The notes beneath the pieces are model-generated. The model was not told the origin of the DNA, did no database searches, and saw only the letters and a program-made list of their open reading frames with translations. The position numbers and the translations under genes are program-made. Of a stretch of 64,000 bases of DNA, positions 38,173 to 45,923 are shown piece after piece (the stretch's first letter is position 1; every line of letters starts with the position of its first letter). Source of the DNA: Spirochaetaceae bacterium (GTDB lineage: Bacteria; Myxococcota_A; UBA9160; UBA4427). The stretch covers positions 1 through 64,000 of the forward strand of contig JACKFD010000019.1 in NCBI GenBank assembly GCA_020632655.1. Direction: 5' to 3'.

Positions 38173-39849
38173 GTGAACGCCGCCGTCCTCGCCTGCCTCG
38201 TCTTCGCCGTCTTCGCCCTCGGCTACCGCTTCTACGCCGGCTTCCTCGCCCGGAGCATCTTCGTCCTCGCCGACGACGAGCCGGTTCCCTCGCGCGAGCT
38301 CACGGACGGCGTCGACTACGTCCCGACCCGCCGGCACGTGCTCTGGGGCCACCACTTCGCCTCGATCGCCGGTGCCGCACCGATCGTGGGGCCGGCGATC
38401 GCCGTGATCTGGGGCTGGCTGCCGGCGCTCGTCTGGGTCTGCGCCGGGACGGTCTTCATGGGAGCCGCCCACGACTTCTCCGCCCTCGTGATCAGCGCGC
38501 GCCACCGCGGCCGCTCGATCGGCGACATCGCCGGCAGCGTCGTCGGCCCCCGCGTCCGCACCCTCTTCCTGATCATCATCTCCCTGCTCATCTGGGTCGT
38601 CCTGGCCGTCTTCGCCTACATCATCGCGACGCTCTTCGTCTCGACCCCGAGCTCGATCTTCCCGATCAACATCCAGATCGTCGTCGCGATGACCCTCGGC
38701 TGGCTCGTCTACAAGCGGCGGCTGCCGATGTTCGTGCCCTCGCTCGTCTGTTATGCGATCCTGCTCGTCTCGGTCTTCTACGGCGAGGCCTTCGTCGCCG
38801 CCGTCCCGGCCGTCGCCGACGTCTCGGTCATGACCTGGGTCTGGCTGCTGCTCCTCTACTCGTTTGCGGCCTCGGTGATGCCGGTCTGGCTGCTGCTGCA
38901 GCCGAGGGACTACCTGAACTCGCATCAGCTCGTGACGGGGCTGGCCGTGCTCTCGGCGGGCCTCGTCGTGCTCCGGCCGGCGGTGGTCGCGCCGGCGCTG
39001 AATCCCCGGCCGGAAGGCGCGCCGGCGCTGATCCCCTTCCTCTTCGTCACGATCGCCTGCGGCGCGATCTCCGGCTTCCACGGGCTCGTGTCCTCGGGCA
39101 CGACCTCAAAGCAGCTGGATCGCATGACGGATGCGCGCTCGATCGGCTACGGCGGCATGCTCGCCGAGGGCTTCCTCGGGCTGATGGCGGTGCTGGCGGC
39201 GACGGCGGGCTTCGAGACGTCGGCGGACTGGTGGCACCACTATTCGAGCTGGGGTGCAGCGGACGGGCTCGCAGCGAAGCTCGACGCCTTCGTGAGCGGG
39301 GGGGCCCACTTCGTCGCGGCCCTCGGCATCCCCTTCGAGACGGCGCGCACCTTCATGGCCGTGATGGTGATCGCCTTCGCGGCCACCTCCCTCGACACGG
39401 GCGCGCGCATCCAGCGCCTCGTCCTGGCCGAGCTCGGCGACGCCTATCACGTGAAGCCCCTCGGCAACCGCTTCGTCGCGGGCGCACTCGGCGTGGGCAG
39501 CGCGCTGCTGCTCGCCGTGACCCAGGGCAACGGTCAGGGCGGCCTCGCCCTCTGGCCGCTCTTCGGCACGACGAACCAGTTGGTGGCCGGCGTGACGCTC
39601 CTGATCGTCTCGGTCTGGCTCAAGCGGAACGGACGCCCCTACGTCTATACCCTCGTCCCGATGGTGGCCGTCGCGATCGTGACGGCCTGGGCGATGGTCG
39701 GCGAGCTGATGGGCTACTACGCACGCTTCGAAGAGCTCTGGCTGCTCTCGCTCTCGGGCACGGTGATTCTCGCGCTCGACCTCTGGATCCTCTTCGAAGG
39801 CCTGCGCGTCCTGCGATCCGTGCGTCCGGTCGCGCCGGGCGCGGTCTAG
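38173..39849 (+). CDS. cstA: CstA-family carbon starvation/pyruvate transporter
   Basis: Inner-membrane permease of the CstA family, which imports pyruvate or peptides during starvation. The 558-aa protein has many TM helices. Family blocks include the N-terminal FALGYRFYAGFLARSIF, DYVPTRRHVLWGHHFASIAGAAPIVGPAIAVIWGWLPA, SGFHGLVSSGTTSKQL and LWPLFGTTNQLVAGVTLL. I prefer GTG 38173 to GTG 38164 because GGAG at 38161-38164 then has an 8-nt spacing. It ends by overlapping the convergent phosphatase gene by 4 bp. Confidence 0.93.
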   Translation: MNAAVLACLVFAVFALGYRFYAGFLARSIFVLADDEPVPSRELTDGVDYVPTRRHVLWGHHFASIAGAAPIVGPAIAVIWGWLPALVWVCAGTVFMGAAHDFSALVISARHRGRSIGDIAGSVVGPRVRTLFLIIISLLIWVVLAVFAYIIATLFVSTPSSIFPINIQIVVAMTLGWLVYKRRLPMFVPSLVCYAILLVSVFYGEAFVAAVPAVADVSVMTWVWLLLLYSFAASVMPVWLLLQPRDYLNSHQLVTGLAVLSAGLVVLRPAVVAPALNPRPEGAPALIPFLFVTIACGAISGFHGLVSSGTTSKQLDRMTDARSIGYGGMLAEGFLGLMAVLAATAGFETSADWWHHYSSWGAADGLAAKLDAFVSGGAHFVAALGIPFETARTFMAVMVIAFAATSLDTGARIQRLVLAELGDAYHVKPLGNRFVAGALGVGSALLLAVTQGNGQGGLALWPLFGTTNQLVAGVTLLIVSVWLKRNGRPYVYTLVPMVAVAIVTAWAMVGELMGYYARFEELWLLSLSGTVILALDLWILFEGLRVLRSVRPVAPGAV

Positions 39850-40451
39850 AGCGGCCCCTCGCCAGGCCGCTGACTGCGATCGATCGGCCGCGAAGCGATC
39901 GTCTCCGCGACGACCGCGATCCGCTCCGTGTTTGCGGGTCGACTGCCGGGCACCAGGGCCCGGATCACACCCAGATGCGTCACCACGACGAGCCTCTCGC
40001 CGGCTCGTCGACGTGCCAGATCCCCGACGAAGGCCTGCGCGCGCTCGCGGATCTCGACGCGACATTCGCCGCCGCCGGGGCGCACGTCGGGCAATCCCCG
40101 CTCGAAGGCGGCCAGGGTCTCCGGGTCTCGCGCCAGGATCTCCTCCCGCGTCAGCCCGGACCATCGCCCCACGTCGAGCTCCCGCAGCCGCGCATCCAGC
40201 TCGAGCCCCACGTCGAGGGCCCGCGCCACGACCTCCGCCGTCTCCCGCGCCCGCGCGAGATCACTCGCCACGACGCCCTGCCAGTCGTCGCCCGCATCGC
40301 GCTCCGCGACCAGGATCCGCGCGAGCTCGCGCGCCTGGGCGCGACCGCGCTCGGAGAGTCCGGGATCCCCGTGTCCCTGCCATCGACCCGCCGCATTCCA
40401 GGGGGTCTCGCCGTGGCGCACCAGCAGCAGATGGGTCGGTCCGCTCTCCAC
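39846..40451 (-). CDS. Histidine phosphatase (phosphoglycerate-mutase-like)
   Basis: 201-aa cytosolic phosphatase of the histidine phosphatase superfamily. The catalytic RHGETPWN carries the phosphorylated His. Downstream are SDLARARETAEV, RELDVGRWSGLTREEI and the second His in VVTHLGVIRAL. Related enzymes act on cobalamin intermediates (CobC), phosphoglycerate or other phosphoesters, and nothing nearby selects one. GTG 40451 fits TAAGG 9 nt upstream better than the in-frame TTG at 40460. Its 3' end meets the cstA end. Confidence 0.9.
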   Translation of the reverse strand: MESGPTHLLLVRHGETPWNAAGRWQGHGDPGLSERGRAQARELARILVAERDAGDDWQGVVASDLARARETAEVVARALDVGLELDARLRELDVGRWSGLTREEILARDPETLAAFERGLPDVRPGGGECRVEIRERAQAFVGDLARRRAGERLVVVTHLGVIRALVPGSRPANTERIAVVAETIASRPIDRSQRPGEGPL

Positions 40452-40525
40452 GGCGCGCAACCTTAGGCAGCCCCCCGCAGCCTGTCGACCACGCCGGGCT
40501 CACGCACCCGAGCGATCGCCCACGC

Positions 40526-41191
40526 TCAGCCGGTGCGTCGGGCGAGCAGCAGGCCGAGCGGGTAGAGGCCGAGCAGGACGAGCACGAGGGGCACGCTCAG
40601 GTGGCTGAGCAGGACGTGACCGGGCTCGAGGAAGCCGCAACCGAAATGAACGATCGAGGCGCCGAGTGCTCCGGAAGCCAGCAGCGCAATCCCCGCGGCA
40701 CGCCACGGCCGCATCGCCCAGCCCCGCACCAGGAACGCCAGGATCACGCCCGCCGGCAGCAGCGAGAGCAGCGCGCTCTCGCCGAGACACATCCCCTCCC
40801 GCGTGCCTGCCACGAGCGCCGCCGTCCCGGGCCCGCCCAGCATGCCCACCACGCACACGATCGCGCCCGCGAAGAGCCCCGAGCAGGCGGCGCCGAGTCC
40901 GCCCAGCTCGAGTCGCTCCCGCCCGGGCGTGCCGGAGGCGAGAGCCGACACGGTCCCGCCGAGTGCCGCGACGATCAGCGCCACGAAGGCGACGAGATAG
41001 ACACGATCCATCAGCCAGCCGACGGCCGCGACGCCGCCCGTCAGCGTCGTCTGCCGCCAGGCCAGTGCGCCGAGCAGCCCCGCCCAAAGCGCGACGATCA
41101 CGGCGAAGGCGGAACGCATGCGAGGCAGCGGTCGCACCGGCGCGAGGTCCGCGACGAGTCCGTCGATCAATCGCTCGGTCGCATCGCTCAT
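40526..41191 (-). CDS. NrsF-like (DUF1109) integral membrane anti-sigma factor
   Basis: 221 aa with about six TM helices (first near 27-46) after a short cytoplasmic N terminus containing LIDGLVADLAPVRPLPR, the typical start of DUF1109/NrsF proteins. The conserved Cys pair region (CLGESALL and HFGCGFLEPGHVL) matches proteins that hold an ECF sigma factor and sense metal or thiol stress. It overlaps the sigma gene as ATGA, so stoichiometric coupled synthesis is likely. The anti-sigma role is inferred from family and context. Confidence 0.82.
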   Translation of the reverse strand: MSDATERLIDGLVADLAPVRPLPRMRSAFAVIVALWAGLLGALAWRQTTLTGGVAAVGWLMDRVYLVAFVALIVAALGGTVSALASGTPGRERLELGGLGAACSGLFAGAIVCVVGMLGGPGTAALVAGTREGMCLGESALLSLLPAGVILAFLVRGWAMRPWRAAGIALLASGALGASIVHFGCGFLEPGHVLLSHLSVPLVLVLLGLYPLGLLLARRTG

Positions 41192-41892
41192 CGTGTGCCC
41201 CGTCCGCCCTGCCCCGGCCCGGCCCCGGGCAGCGCCCCCGATCGCCACTCCCCCCCGATCCGGGCGCCGTCGAGCGACGCGCGCATCGCGCGGTAGCCGC
41301 GATGGGCCCGGACCTTGAGCGCGCCCGCCGACACGCCGGCGCGCAATGCGGCCTCCGCGACCGACAGCCCTTCGACCTGGATCAGCGTCACGGCCTCCCG
41401 CTGGGCCGGCGGCAGCGCCGCGAGCGCGGCGGCGAGCTCGGGCGGCAACACCGCGTCGTCGACTTCTCGTCCGGAGTCGTCGTCCGCCCACAGCTCGACG
41501 TCCAGGGGAATCTCGCGATCGCCCCGACGCGCGCGATCGCGGAAGTGGTCGACGATCGCGTTGCGGACGATGGCGCGCATCCAGGGCATGAAGGGGCGCT
41601 CCGGGCGGTAGCTGGCGCGACCTCGATGGATCGAGAGCAGCGCGTTCTGCACGACGTCCTCCGCCGCCGCCGGATCGCGCACCCGCGCGCCGACGAGCGC
41701 CCGGATGCGCGGCCGCAGGGCCTCGAGCAGCGCACGGTACGCGTCCCCGTCGCCTCGCTGCGCCGCGGCCATCCACTCGGCGAAACGTGCATCGGACGTC
41801 TCGGCATACGCGTCGGGCGATCGTCTGGTTTCATCGGCGGCCAACGCGACTCCCGCTCCCGGCCTGGGATCCCCGCGCCGGTCCCGCCGCAT
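41188..41892 (-). CDS. ECF-family RNA polymerase sigma factor
   Basis: 234 aa from ATG 41892 (GGAGG just upstream); a TTG at 41844 with GGGAG is an alternative giving 218 aa. Region 2 is clear: ALLEALRPRIRALVGARVRDPAAAEDVVQNALLSIHRG, then PFMPWMRAIVRNAIVDHFRDRARR. Region 4 is PPAQREAVTLIQVEGLSVAEAALRAGVSAGALKVRAHRGYRAMR. Paired with the membrane protein gene downstream, it forms a sigma/anti-sigma module. A candidate promoter with two dyad operators lies about 90-140 bp upstream. Confidence 0.92.
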   Translation of the reverse strand: MRRDRRGDPRPGAGVALAADETRRSPDAYAETSDARFAEWMAAAQRGDGDAYRALLEALRPRIRALVGARVRDPAAAEDVVQNALLSIHRGRASYRPERPFMPWMRAIVRNAIVDHFRDRARRGDREIPLDVELWADDDSGREVDDAVLPPELAAALAALPPAQREAVTLIQVEGLSVAEAALRAGVSAGALKVRAHRGYRAMRASLDGARIGGEWRSGALPGAGPGQGGRGTR

Positions 41893-41979
41893 CGCCCTCC
41901 GCCCGGCGAGCGGACGGCGAGGCGAGGCCGGGACACGTCCGCCGCTCCCCTTCGACCGGCGGTCTCCTGGCCGCCGCAC

Positions 41980-42008
41980 TGTATAAAGGAGGGGTGCCCC
42001 GCTGGAAA
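41980..42008 (-). promoter_or_regulatory. Sigma-70-like promoter candidate for the ECF sigma gene
   Basis: Minus strand: TTTCCA (42003-42008), exactly 17 bp, TATACA (41980-41985). Four of six matches at each hexamer, in otherwise very GC-rich sequence. The spacer contains one copy of the repeated GGGG-N2-CCCC dyad. Confidence 0.5.
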
Positions 42009-42028
42009 GGCCGCAGGGGGTGCCCCGC
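41991..42028. promoter_or_regulatory. Pair of direct-repeat operators GGGGTGCCCCGC
   Basis: Identical 12-mers at 41991-42002 and 42017-42028, 26 bp apart (about 2.5 helical turns). Each contains the dyad GGGG-TG-CCCC. The first lies within the spacer of the candidate promoter, the second just upstream of its -35, a layout suited to a repressor or activator dimer pair. Confidence 0.45.
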
Positions 42029-42236
42029 GGACGGCCCCGCAAGTTGCCGCGCCCCTGCGAATCCGCTGCACGGCCACCGCAGCCATCGCGCGCCGGGCCC
42101 TGCGTCGCCGGCCGGGTCGCTGCCCCCACCGCCTTCGATCGCCCGGGGCCCGACACAAACGGGGCTGGATCACCACTCAATCGGGACCCTCCCGCGCCGG
42201 CTCAGAGCCGGCCCAGCTGCACGGAGCCCCGGGCCC

Positions 42237-42542
42237 ATGGGACGCCGCTACTTCGATCACCTTCACGCCGAGATCTCCGTGGCCCTCGACCGCAGGATCT
42301 CGCGCTACGACCTGTGGCTGGCGATCTGGGATGCGGGGGGAGACCCCGACGCGCTCGATCGGACCCAGGTGACGCGTTTCGTCCAGCAAGCCCTCGGACG
42401 ACTGCTCCGCGAAGAGGGGGCTCGCCTAGCACCCAGGGCCCGACGTCGCCTCGAGCGGCGCCTCCTTCGCTTCGACCCCGACTCACCGACGCCGGCCGAG
42501 GTGCTCGCACATCTGCTCCATCCCGAGCGGAACGCGGCCTGA
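42237..42542 (+). CDS. Small hypothetical protein
   Basis: 101 aa, Arg/Leu-rich, predicted all-helical and cytosolic, starting MGRRYFDHLHAEISVALDRRISRYDLWLAIWDAGGDP. I do not recognise a family. Codon third positions are strongly GC, as in neighbouring real genes, and it precedes the PilZ gene by 59 bp on the same strand, so the two may be co-transcribed. It ends in QALGRLLREEGARLAPRARRRLERRLLRFDPDSPTPAEVLAHLL, possibly a regulator-binding helix pair. Confidence 0.6.
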   Translation: MGRRYFDHLHAEISVALDRRISRYDLWLAIWDAGGDPDALDRTQVTRFVQQALGRLLREEGARLAPRARRRLERRLLRFDPDSPTPAEVLAHLLHPERNAA

Positions 42543-42601
42543 GACGGCCCGCCGAAGTCGCACCCCTCAAGCCGACCCATGGAAGGCCCGATCCATCGGG
42601 C

Positions 42602-43324
42602 ATGCCGACCGGCCATTTCGTCCTGCTGATCGAGTCCGACCCCGCGCGCACCAAGCGTCTCGCGGTGCAGCTCGTCCGGCTGGGCATCGAGCCGATCCGC
42701 GTCGCCGACCTCGAGGAGGCGGCGGAGACCGTGAAGTCCCGCCAGTACGCCGTCGCCGCCGTCCTGATCCCGGCGGATCTCCCGGGTCGGCAGGTCGCGA
42801 AGGCGATGAAGAGCATGCGGCGACGGGAGCCGGTGTTGCCGGCGATGGCCTACGGAAAGGTCCCGTCCTCGGCCCAACGCTCGGACCTGCGACGCGCGGA
42901 CGTCCTGCTCGCGCTCTGGGACGGCTACGACGAAGGCGTGCTGCGCTTCCAGATCAATCGCCTCGTGTCCGGCGAGGCGCAGTCCGCGATCCGCAGCTCC
43001 CGGCGCGCACCGATCCATGCGCCGACCCGGATGCTCGTCGGCGGGCGCGAGAAGAACGGCATCCTCTACAACCTCTCCGAGGGCGGCTGCTTCATCGAGA
43101 CCTCCCGCGCCAGCATGGACGGCGCGCGGCTCAAGCTGATCTTCACGATCGGCGAGCAGCCGCTCGAGCTCGACGGTGTCGTCGCCTTCTCGAACGTGCC
43201 CGGCAACCTGCAGCGCCCCAACCTGCCGCTCGGCATGGGCGTCCGCTTCGAGAATCTCGACGCGAAGCAGCACGCGACGATCGCCCGCTTCATCCACGAG
43301 CGGATGGAGGCCCTCGAGGTCTGA
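42602..43324 (+). CDS. Receiver-like domain fused to PilZ domain
   Basis: 240 aa. Residues 1-115 (FVLLIESDPARTKRLAVQLVRLGIEPIRVADLEEA...) have the beta-alpha pattern of a response-regulator receiver. The acidic start is reduced to ES-D and the phospho-acceptor position reads LIPADLPG, so phosphorylation is doubtful. Residues about 135-235 form a PilZ domain: basic SSRRAPIHAPTRM resembling RxxxR, then NLSEGGCFIET and a closing MGVRFENLD. PilZ binds cyclic di-GMP. No effector domain is attached; it probably acts by protein contact. Confidence 0.82.
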   Translation: MPTGHFVLLIESDPARTKRLAVQLVRLGIEPIRVADLEEAAETVKSRQYAVAAVLIPADLPGRQVAKAMKSMRRREPVLPAMAYGKVPSSAQRSDLRRADVLLALWDGYDEGVLRFQINRLVSGEAQSAIRSSRRAPIHAPTRMLVGGREKNGILYNLSEGGCFIETSRASMDGARLKLIFTIGEQPLELDGVVAFSNVPGNLQRPNLPLGMGVRFENLDAKQHATIARFIHERMEALEV

Positions 43325-43371
43325 GCGCGGTGCCCGGACGCCACGCGTCCGGCCCTCGGCAGGCGGCGCGC

Positions 43372-43980
43372 TCAGCCGTCCCGGCCGAGCAGCGCGGCGA
43401 CCTCTCGCCGCAGGGCCTCGAACGCCCGGCCACGATGGCTGAGGGCGTCCTTCTCCTCGCGCGAGAGCTCGGCCATCGACCGCTGATGCCCCTCCGGCCG
43501 GAAGACCGGGTCGTAGCCGAAGCCGCCCTCGCCGTGCGCCGACTCGAGGATCTCGCCGCGACACGCTCCTTCAGCCAGCGCACTCCGCCCATCGGGCGTC
43601 GCGACCGCCGCGTGACAGACGAAGCGCGCCCGTCGCGGCGGCGCAACGTCGCGGAGTGCTCCGAGGAGCGCCTCGTAGCGCCCGCGATCGTCGAGGCCGG
43701 GTCCGCCGTACCGCGCCGAGTAGGGACCGGGCGCCCCCCCGAGCGCTTCGACCTCCAGACCCGAATCGTCCGCCACGCAGGGCAGCCCCGTGGCGCGCGC
43801 CGCGACGAGCGCCTTGGTGCGCGCGTTCTCGGCGTAGTCCCCGCCCTCTTCGGGAAAATCGACCGGCGCAAGCCCCGCCAACGACAGGACCTCGTAGTCC
43901 GGGAAGAGACGGCCGATCTCGCGCGCCTTGCCGGGGTTCTGGCTCGCGACCACGAGGCGGGGACGGGCGACCCGACTCAT
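43372..43980 (-). CDS. rdgB: XTP/dITP (Ham1-type) pyrophosphatase
   Basis: Removes non-canonical purine triphosphates (ITP, XTP) from the nucleotide pool. The 202-aa protein has the substrate-binding LVVASQNPGKAREI, then DYAENARTKALVAARATGLPCVADDSGLEVEALGGAPGPYSARYGG, and later GFGYDPVFRPEG. All are hallmark motifs. The ATG overlaps the rph stop (ATGA); the rph-rdgB pair is a conserved operon. Confidence 0.96.
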   Translation of the reverse strand: MSRVARPRLVVASQNPGKAREIGRLFPDYEVLSLAGLAPVDFPEEGGDYAENARTKALVAARATGLPCVADDSGLEVEALGGAPGPYSARYGGPGLDDRGRYEALLGALRDVAPPRRARFVCHAAVATPDGRSALAEGACRGEILESAHGEGGFGYDPVFRPEGHQRSMAELSREEKDALSHRGRAFEALRREVAALLGRDG

Positions 43981-44732
43981 CCGTTCCCGCGCAGGAGCCG
44001 GGCGAGCGCGTAGCCCGCGCCTTCGATCGCCTCGCGCTGGCGAGCGACGATCGCGTCGATCCCGCCGAGGGCCAGATCGAGCAGACCATCCAGCTCTCCG
44101 CGATCGAAGGTGCCGTCCTCCCCGGTGCCCTGCACCTCGACGAATCGACCTGCGCCGGTCGCCACGACGTTCATGTCGACCGCGGCCCGCGAGTCCTCCT
44201 CGTAGGGCAGATCGAGTCGCGGCTCCCCATCGATCACACCGACGGAGACCGCCGCCACCTGATCGAGCAGCACCTTGCCCGGCAGCGCTCCCTTCCGATC
44301 GAGCCGGGCGAGCGCGATCGCGAGTGCGACGAAGGCGCCGCTGATCGAGGCGGTGCGCGTGCCTCCGTCGGCCTGGAGCACGTCGCAGTCGACCCAGAGC
44401 GTCCGCTCGCCCAGCGCCGAGAGATCCACCACGGCGCGCAGACTCCGCCCGATCAGGCGCTGGATCTCCATCGTGCGTCCGGAGAGCCGTCCGCGGCTCG
44501 CCTCCCGTTCGCTCCGGCTGTCGGTCGCCCCGGGCAGCATCGAGTACTCCGCCGTCAGCCAGCCCCGACCGCTGCCCCGCAGCCAACGCGGCACGGCGGG
44601 CTCTTCACTCACCGTGCAGAGCACCTTCGTCCGTCCCTGACTCGTCAGCACCGACCCGAGCGGCTGCTCCGTGAAGTCCGCCTCGAAGACCAGCGGCCGC
44701 AGCTCGTCCGGCCGTCGTCCATCGCTCCGCAT
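43977..44732 (-). CDS. rph: Ribonuclease PH
   Basis: Phosphorolytic 3' exonuclease trimming tRNA and rRNA. The 251-aa protein starts MRSDGRRPDELRPL, with GRGWLTAEYSMLPGATDSRS as the active-site segment, then SGRTMEIQRLIGRSLRAVVDL. DCDVLQADGGTRTASISGA carries the phosphate-site residues. The start at 44732 matches the family; the longer frame reads through the repeat array upstream. It is coupled to rdgB. Confidence 0.96.
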   Translation of the reverse strand: MRSDGRRPDELRPLVFEADFTEQPLGSVLTSQGRTKVLCTVSEEPAVPRWLRGSGRGWLTAEYSMLPGATDSRSEREASRGRLSGRTMEIQRLIGRSLRAVVDLSALGERTLWVDCDVLQADGGTRTASISGAFVALAIALARLDRKGALPGKVLLDQVAAVSVGVIDGEPRLDLPYEEDSRAAVDMNVVATGAGRFVEVQGTGEDGTFDRGELDGLLDLALGGIDAIVARQREAIEGAGYALARLLRGNG

Positions 44733-44764
44733 CCGTACCCCGCTCGTTTCGCGCACCCGCTCCG

Positions 44765-44901
44765 TCTCAGCGTCCCCGGCTCGCGCGCGCGTCCACACCG
44801 TCTCAGCGTGCCCGGCTCGCCGTCCGCATCCTCACCGAATCAGCGTGCCCGGCTCGCCGTCCGCATCCTCACCGAATCAGCGTGCCCGGCTCGCCGTCCG
44901 C
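44765..44901. repeat. Four ~37-bp tandem units spanning the end of the amidase gene
   Basis: Units at 44765 (36 bp, diverged), 44801, 44838 and 44875 (partial). The two middle units are almost identical. The fourth contains the amidase stop codon (44877-44879) and its last codons, so the array looks like repeated copies of the gene's 3' end extending toward rph. Core word: TCAGCGTGCCCGGCTCGCC. Confidence 0.92.
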
Positions 44902-45758
44902 TCGATCGTTCCGACGCCACGCCGCGCATCGTACCGCTCGCGGAACGCGAGCACCGCCTCGGCGAGCGCCCCCACGATCGCGTCGCGTCGGCGCCCATTG
45001 CGCAGCGTCTTCTCTTCGTCGGGATTCGTGATGAAGCCGATCTCGACCAGCGATGCCGGCATCCGCACGCCCATCAATACGACGAAAGGCGCCTGCTTCA
45101 CGCCCCGGGATCGCGAGCGCGCGACGCGCGACAGCTCCGACTGGGCGAGCTTGGCGAACTCGCTCGACTCCTGCAGATGCTCCGTCTCGATCAGGTCGCC
45201 GAGGATCGCGGCCAGGGGATCGGACGGATCGAGTGCACGCGCCTCGGCCCCGAAGGCGCTGTTCTCGCGCTCGGCCGTCGCCCGGGCCGCGTCGTCCGTC
45301 GCGTCGAGCGACGCGAAGTAGGTCTCGACTCCGCTCGGCCGGCGGCTCTGCGAGGCATTCGCGTGGATCGACAGGAAGAGATCGGCGCGGGCGTCGTTGG
45401 CGACGGCGGTCCGCTCCTCGAGCGACAGGAACCGATCGCCCGTGCGGGTCAACACGACCTCGAGCCCCCGCTCGCGCAGGTGCTCGGCCAGACGCTTCGT
45501 CACGTCGAGGACGAGGTCCTTCTCGTGTAGACCCGAGGGCCCCGTCGCGCCCTCGTCGTGACCGCCATGGCCGGCGTCGAGCACGACCAGGTCGAAGCGA
45601 TCCGCCGCCGGCGCGCCGACATCCGGCGACTCCGCGAGGGCGGGGCCGGGGACGGCGAGCCCGCCCGACGACCCGAGGAGCAGGGTGGCCGCAGCCAGCC
45701 GGGCAAGCACGGTACGTCTTCGTCCACGCCCCGACGTCACCCCGTCGCCCTGGCCCAC
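44877..45758 (-). CDS. N-acetylmuramoyl-L-alanine amidase (AmiC/Amidase_3)
   Basis: Periplasmic zinc amidase that cleaves the glycan-peptide bond during septation. 293 aa from a GTG at 45758 with a strong GGGGAGGGG upstream. A signal peptide is visible (basic RGRRRTVLARL, then hydrophobic, ending PALAESP near residue 42). Catalytic zinc ligands: His in DAGHGGHD, Glu in LHEKDLVLDV, His in FLSIHANAS, and the general acid Glu in SLVEIGFITN. No AMIN domain. It is 165 bp downstream of flgE beyond a strong hairpin, so probably not part of the flagellar unit. Confidence 0.93.
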   Translation of the reverse strand: MGQGDGVTSGRGRRRTVLARLAAATLLLGSSGGLAVPGPALAESPDVGAPAADRFDLVVLDAGHGGHDEGATGPSGLHEKDLVLDVTKRLAEHLRERGLEVVLTRTGDRFLSLEERTAVANDARADLFLSIHANASQSRRPSGVETYFASLDATDDAARATAERENSAFGAEARALDPSDPLAAILGDLIETEHLQESSEFAKLAQSELSRVARSRSRGVKQAPFVVLMGVRMPASLVEIGFITNPDEEKTLRNGRRRDAIVGALAEAVLAFRERYDARRGVGTIERTASRAR

Positions 45759-45857
45759 GCGCCCCTCCCCCTTCGGCGCGCGAGGATAACACGCCGCTCG
45801 AGGGGGAGCAGCGCGCCCACGCGGCGACGCCGCGATCGGCGAGCGTCCACGCCGCTG

Positions 45858-45887
45858 GCGCGCTCGGGCCCTGCGACCCGAGCGCGC
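45858..45887 (-). terminator. 11-bp perfect stem-loop after flgE
   Basis: GCGCGCTCGGG / CCCGAGCGCGC around an 8-nt loop, 36 bp after the flgE stop. Symmetric, with no T-run, but in the expected place to end the flagellar transcript before the amidase gene. Confidence 0.55.
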
Positions 45888-45923
45888 GGAATGCGACGCG
45901 GACGTGCGCGGCGAACCGTCGCG

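Larger units (their letters stand above)
41893..42236. other. Divergent control region, ECF sigma gene / small plus-strand gene
   Basis: 344 bp without a gene. Contains the minus-strand promoter candidate (41980-42008), the operator pair (41991-42028), and near the plus-strand gene a hairpin GCCGGCT-CAG-AGCCGGC at 42196-42212. Confidence 0.5.
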
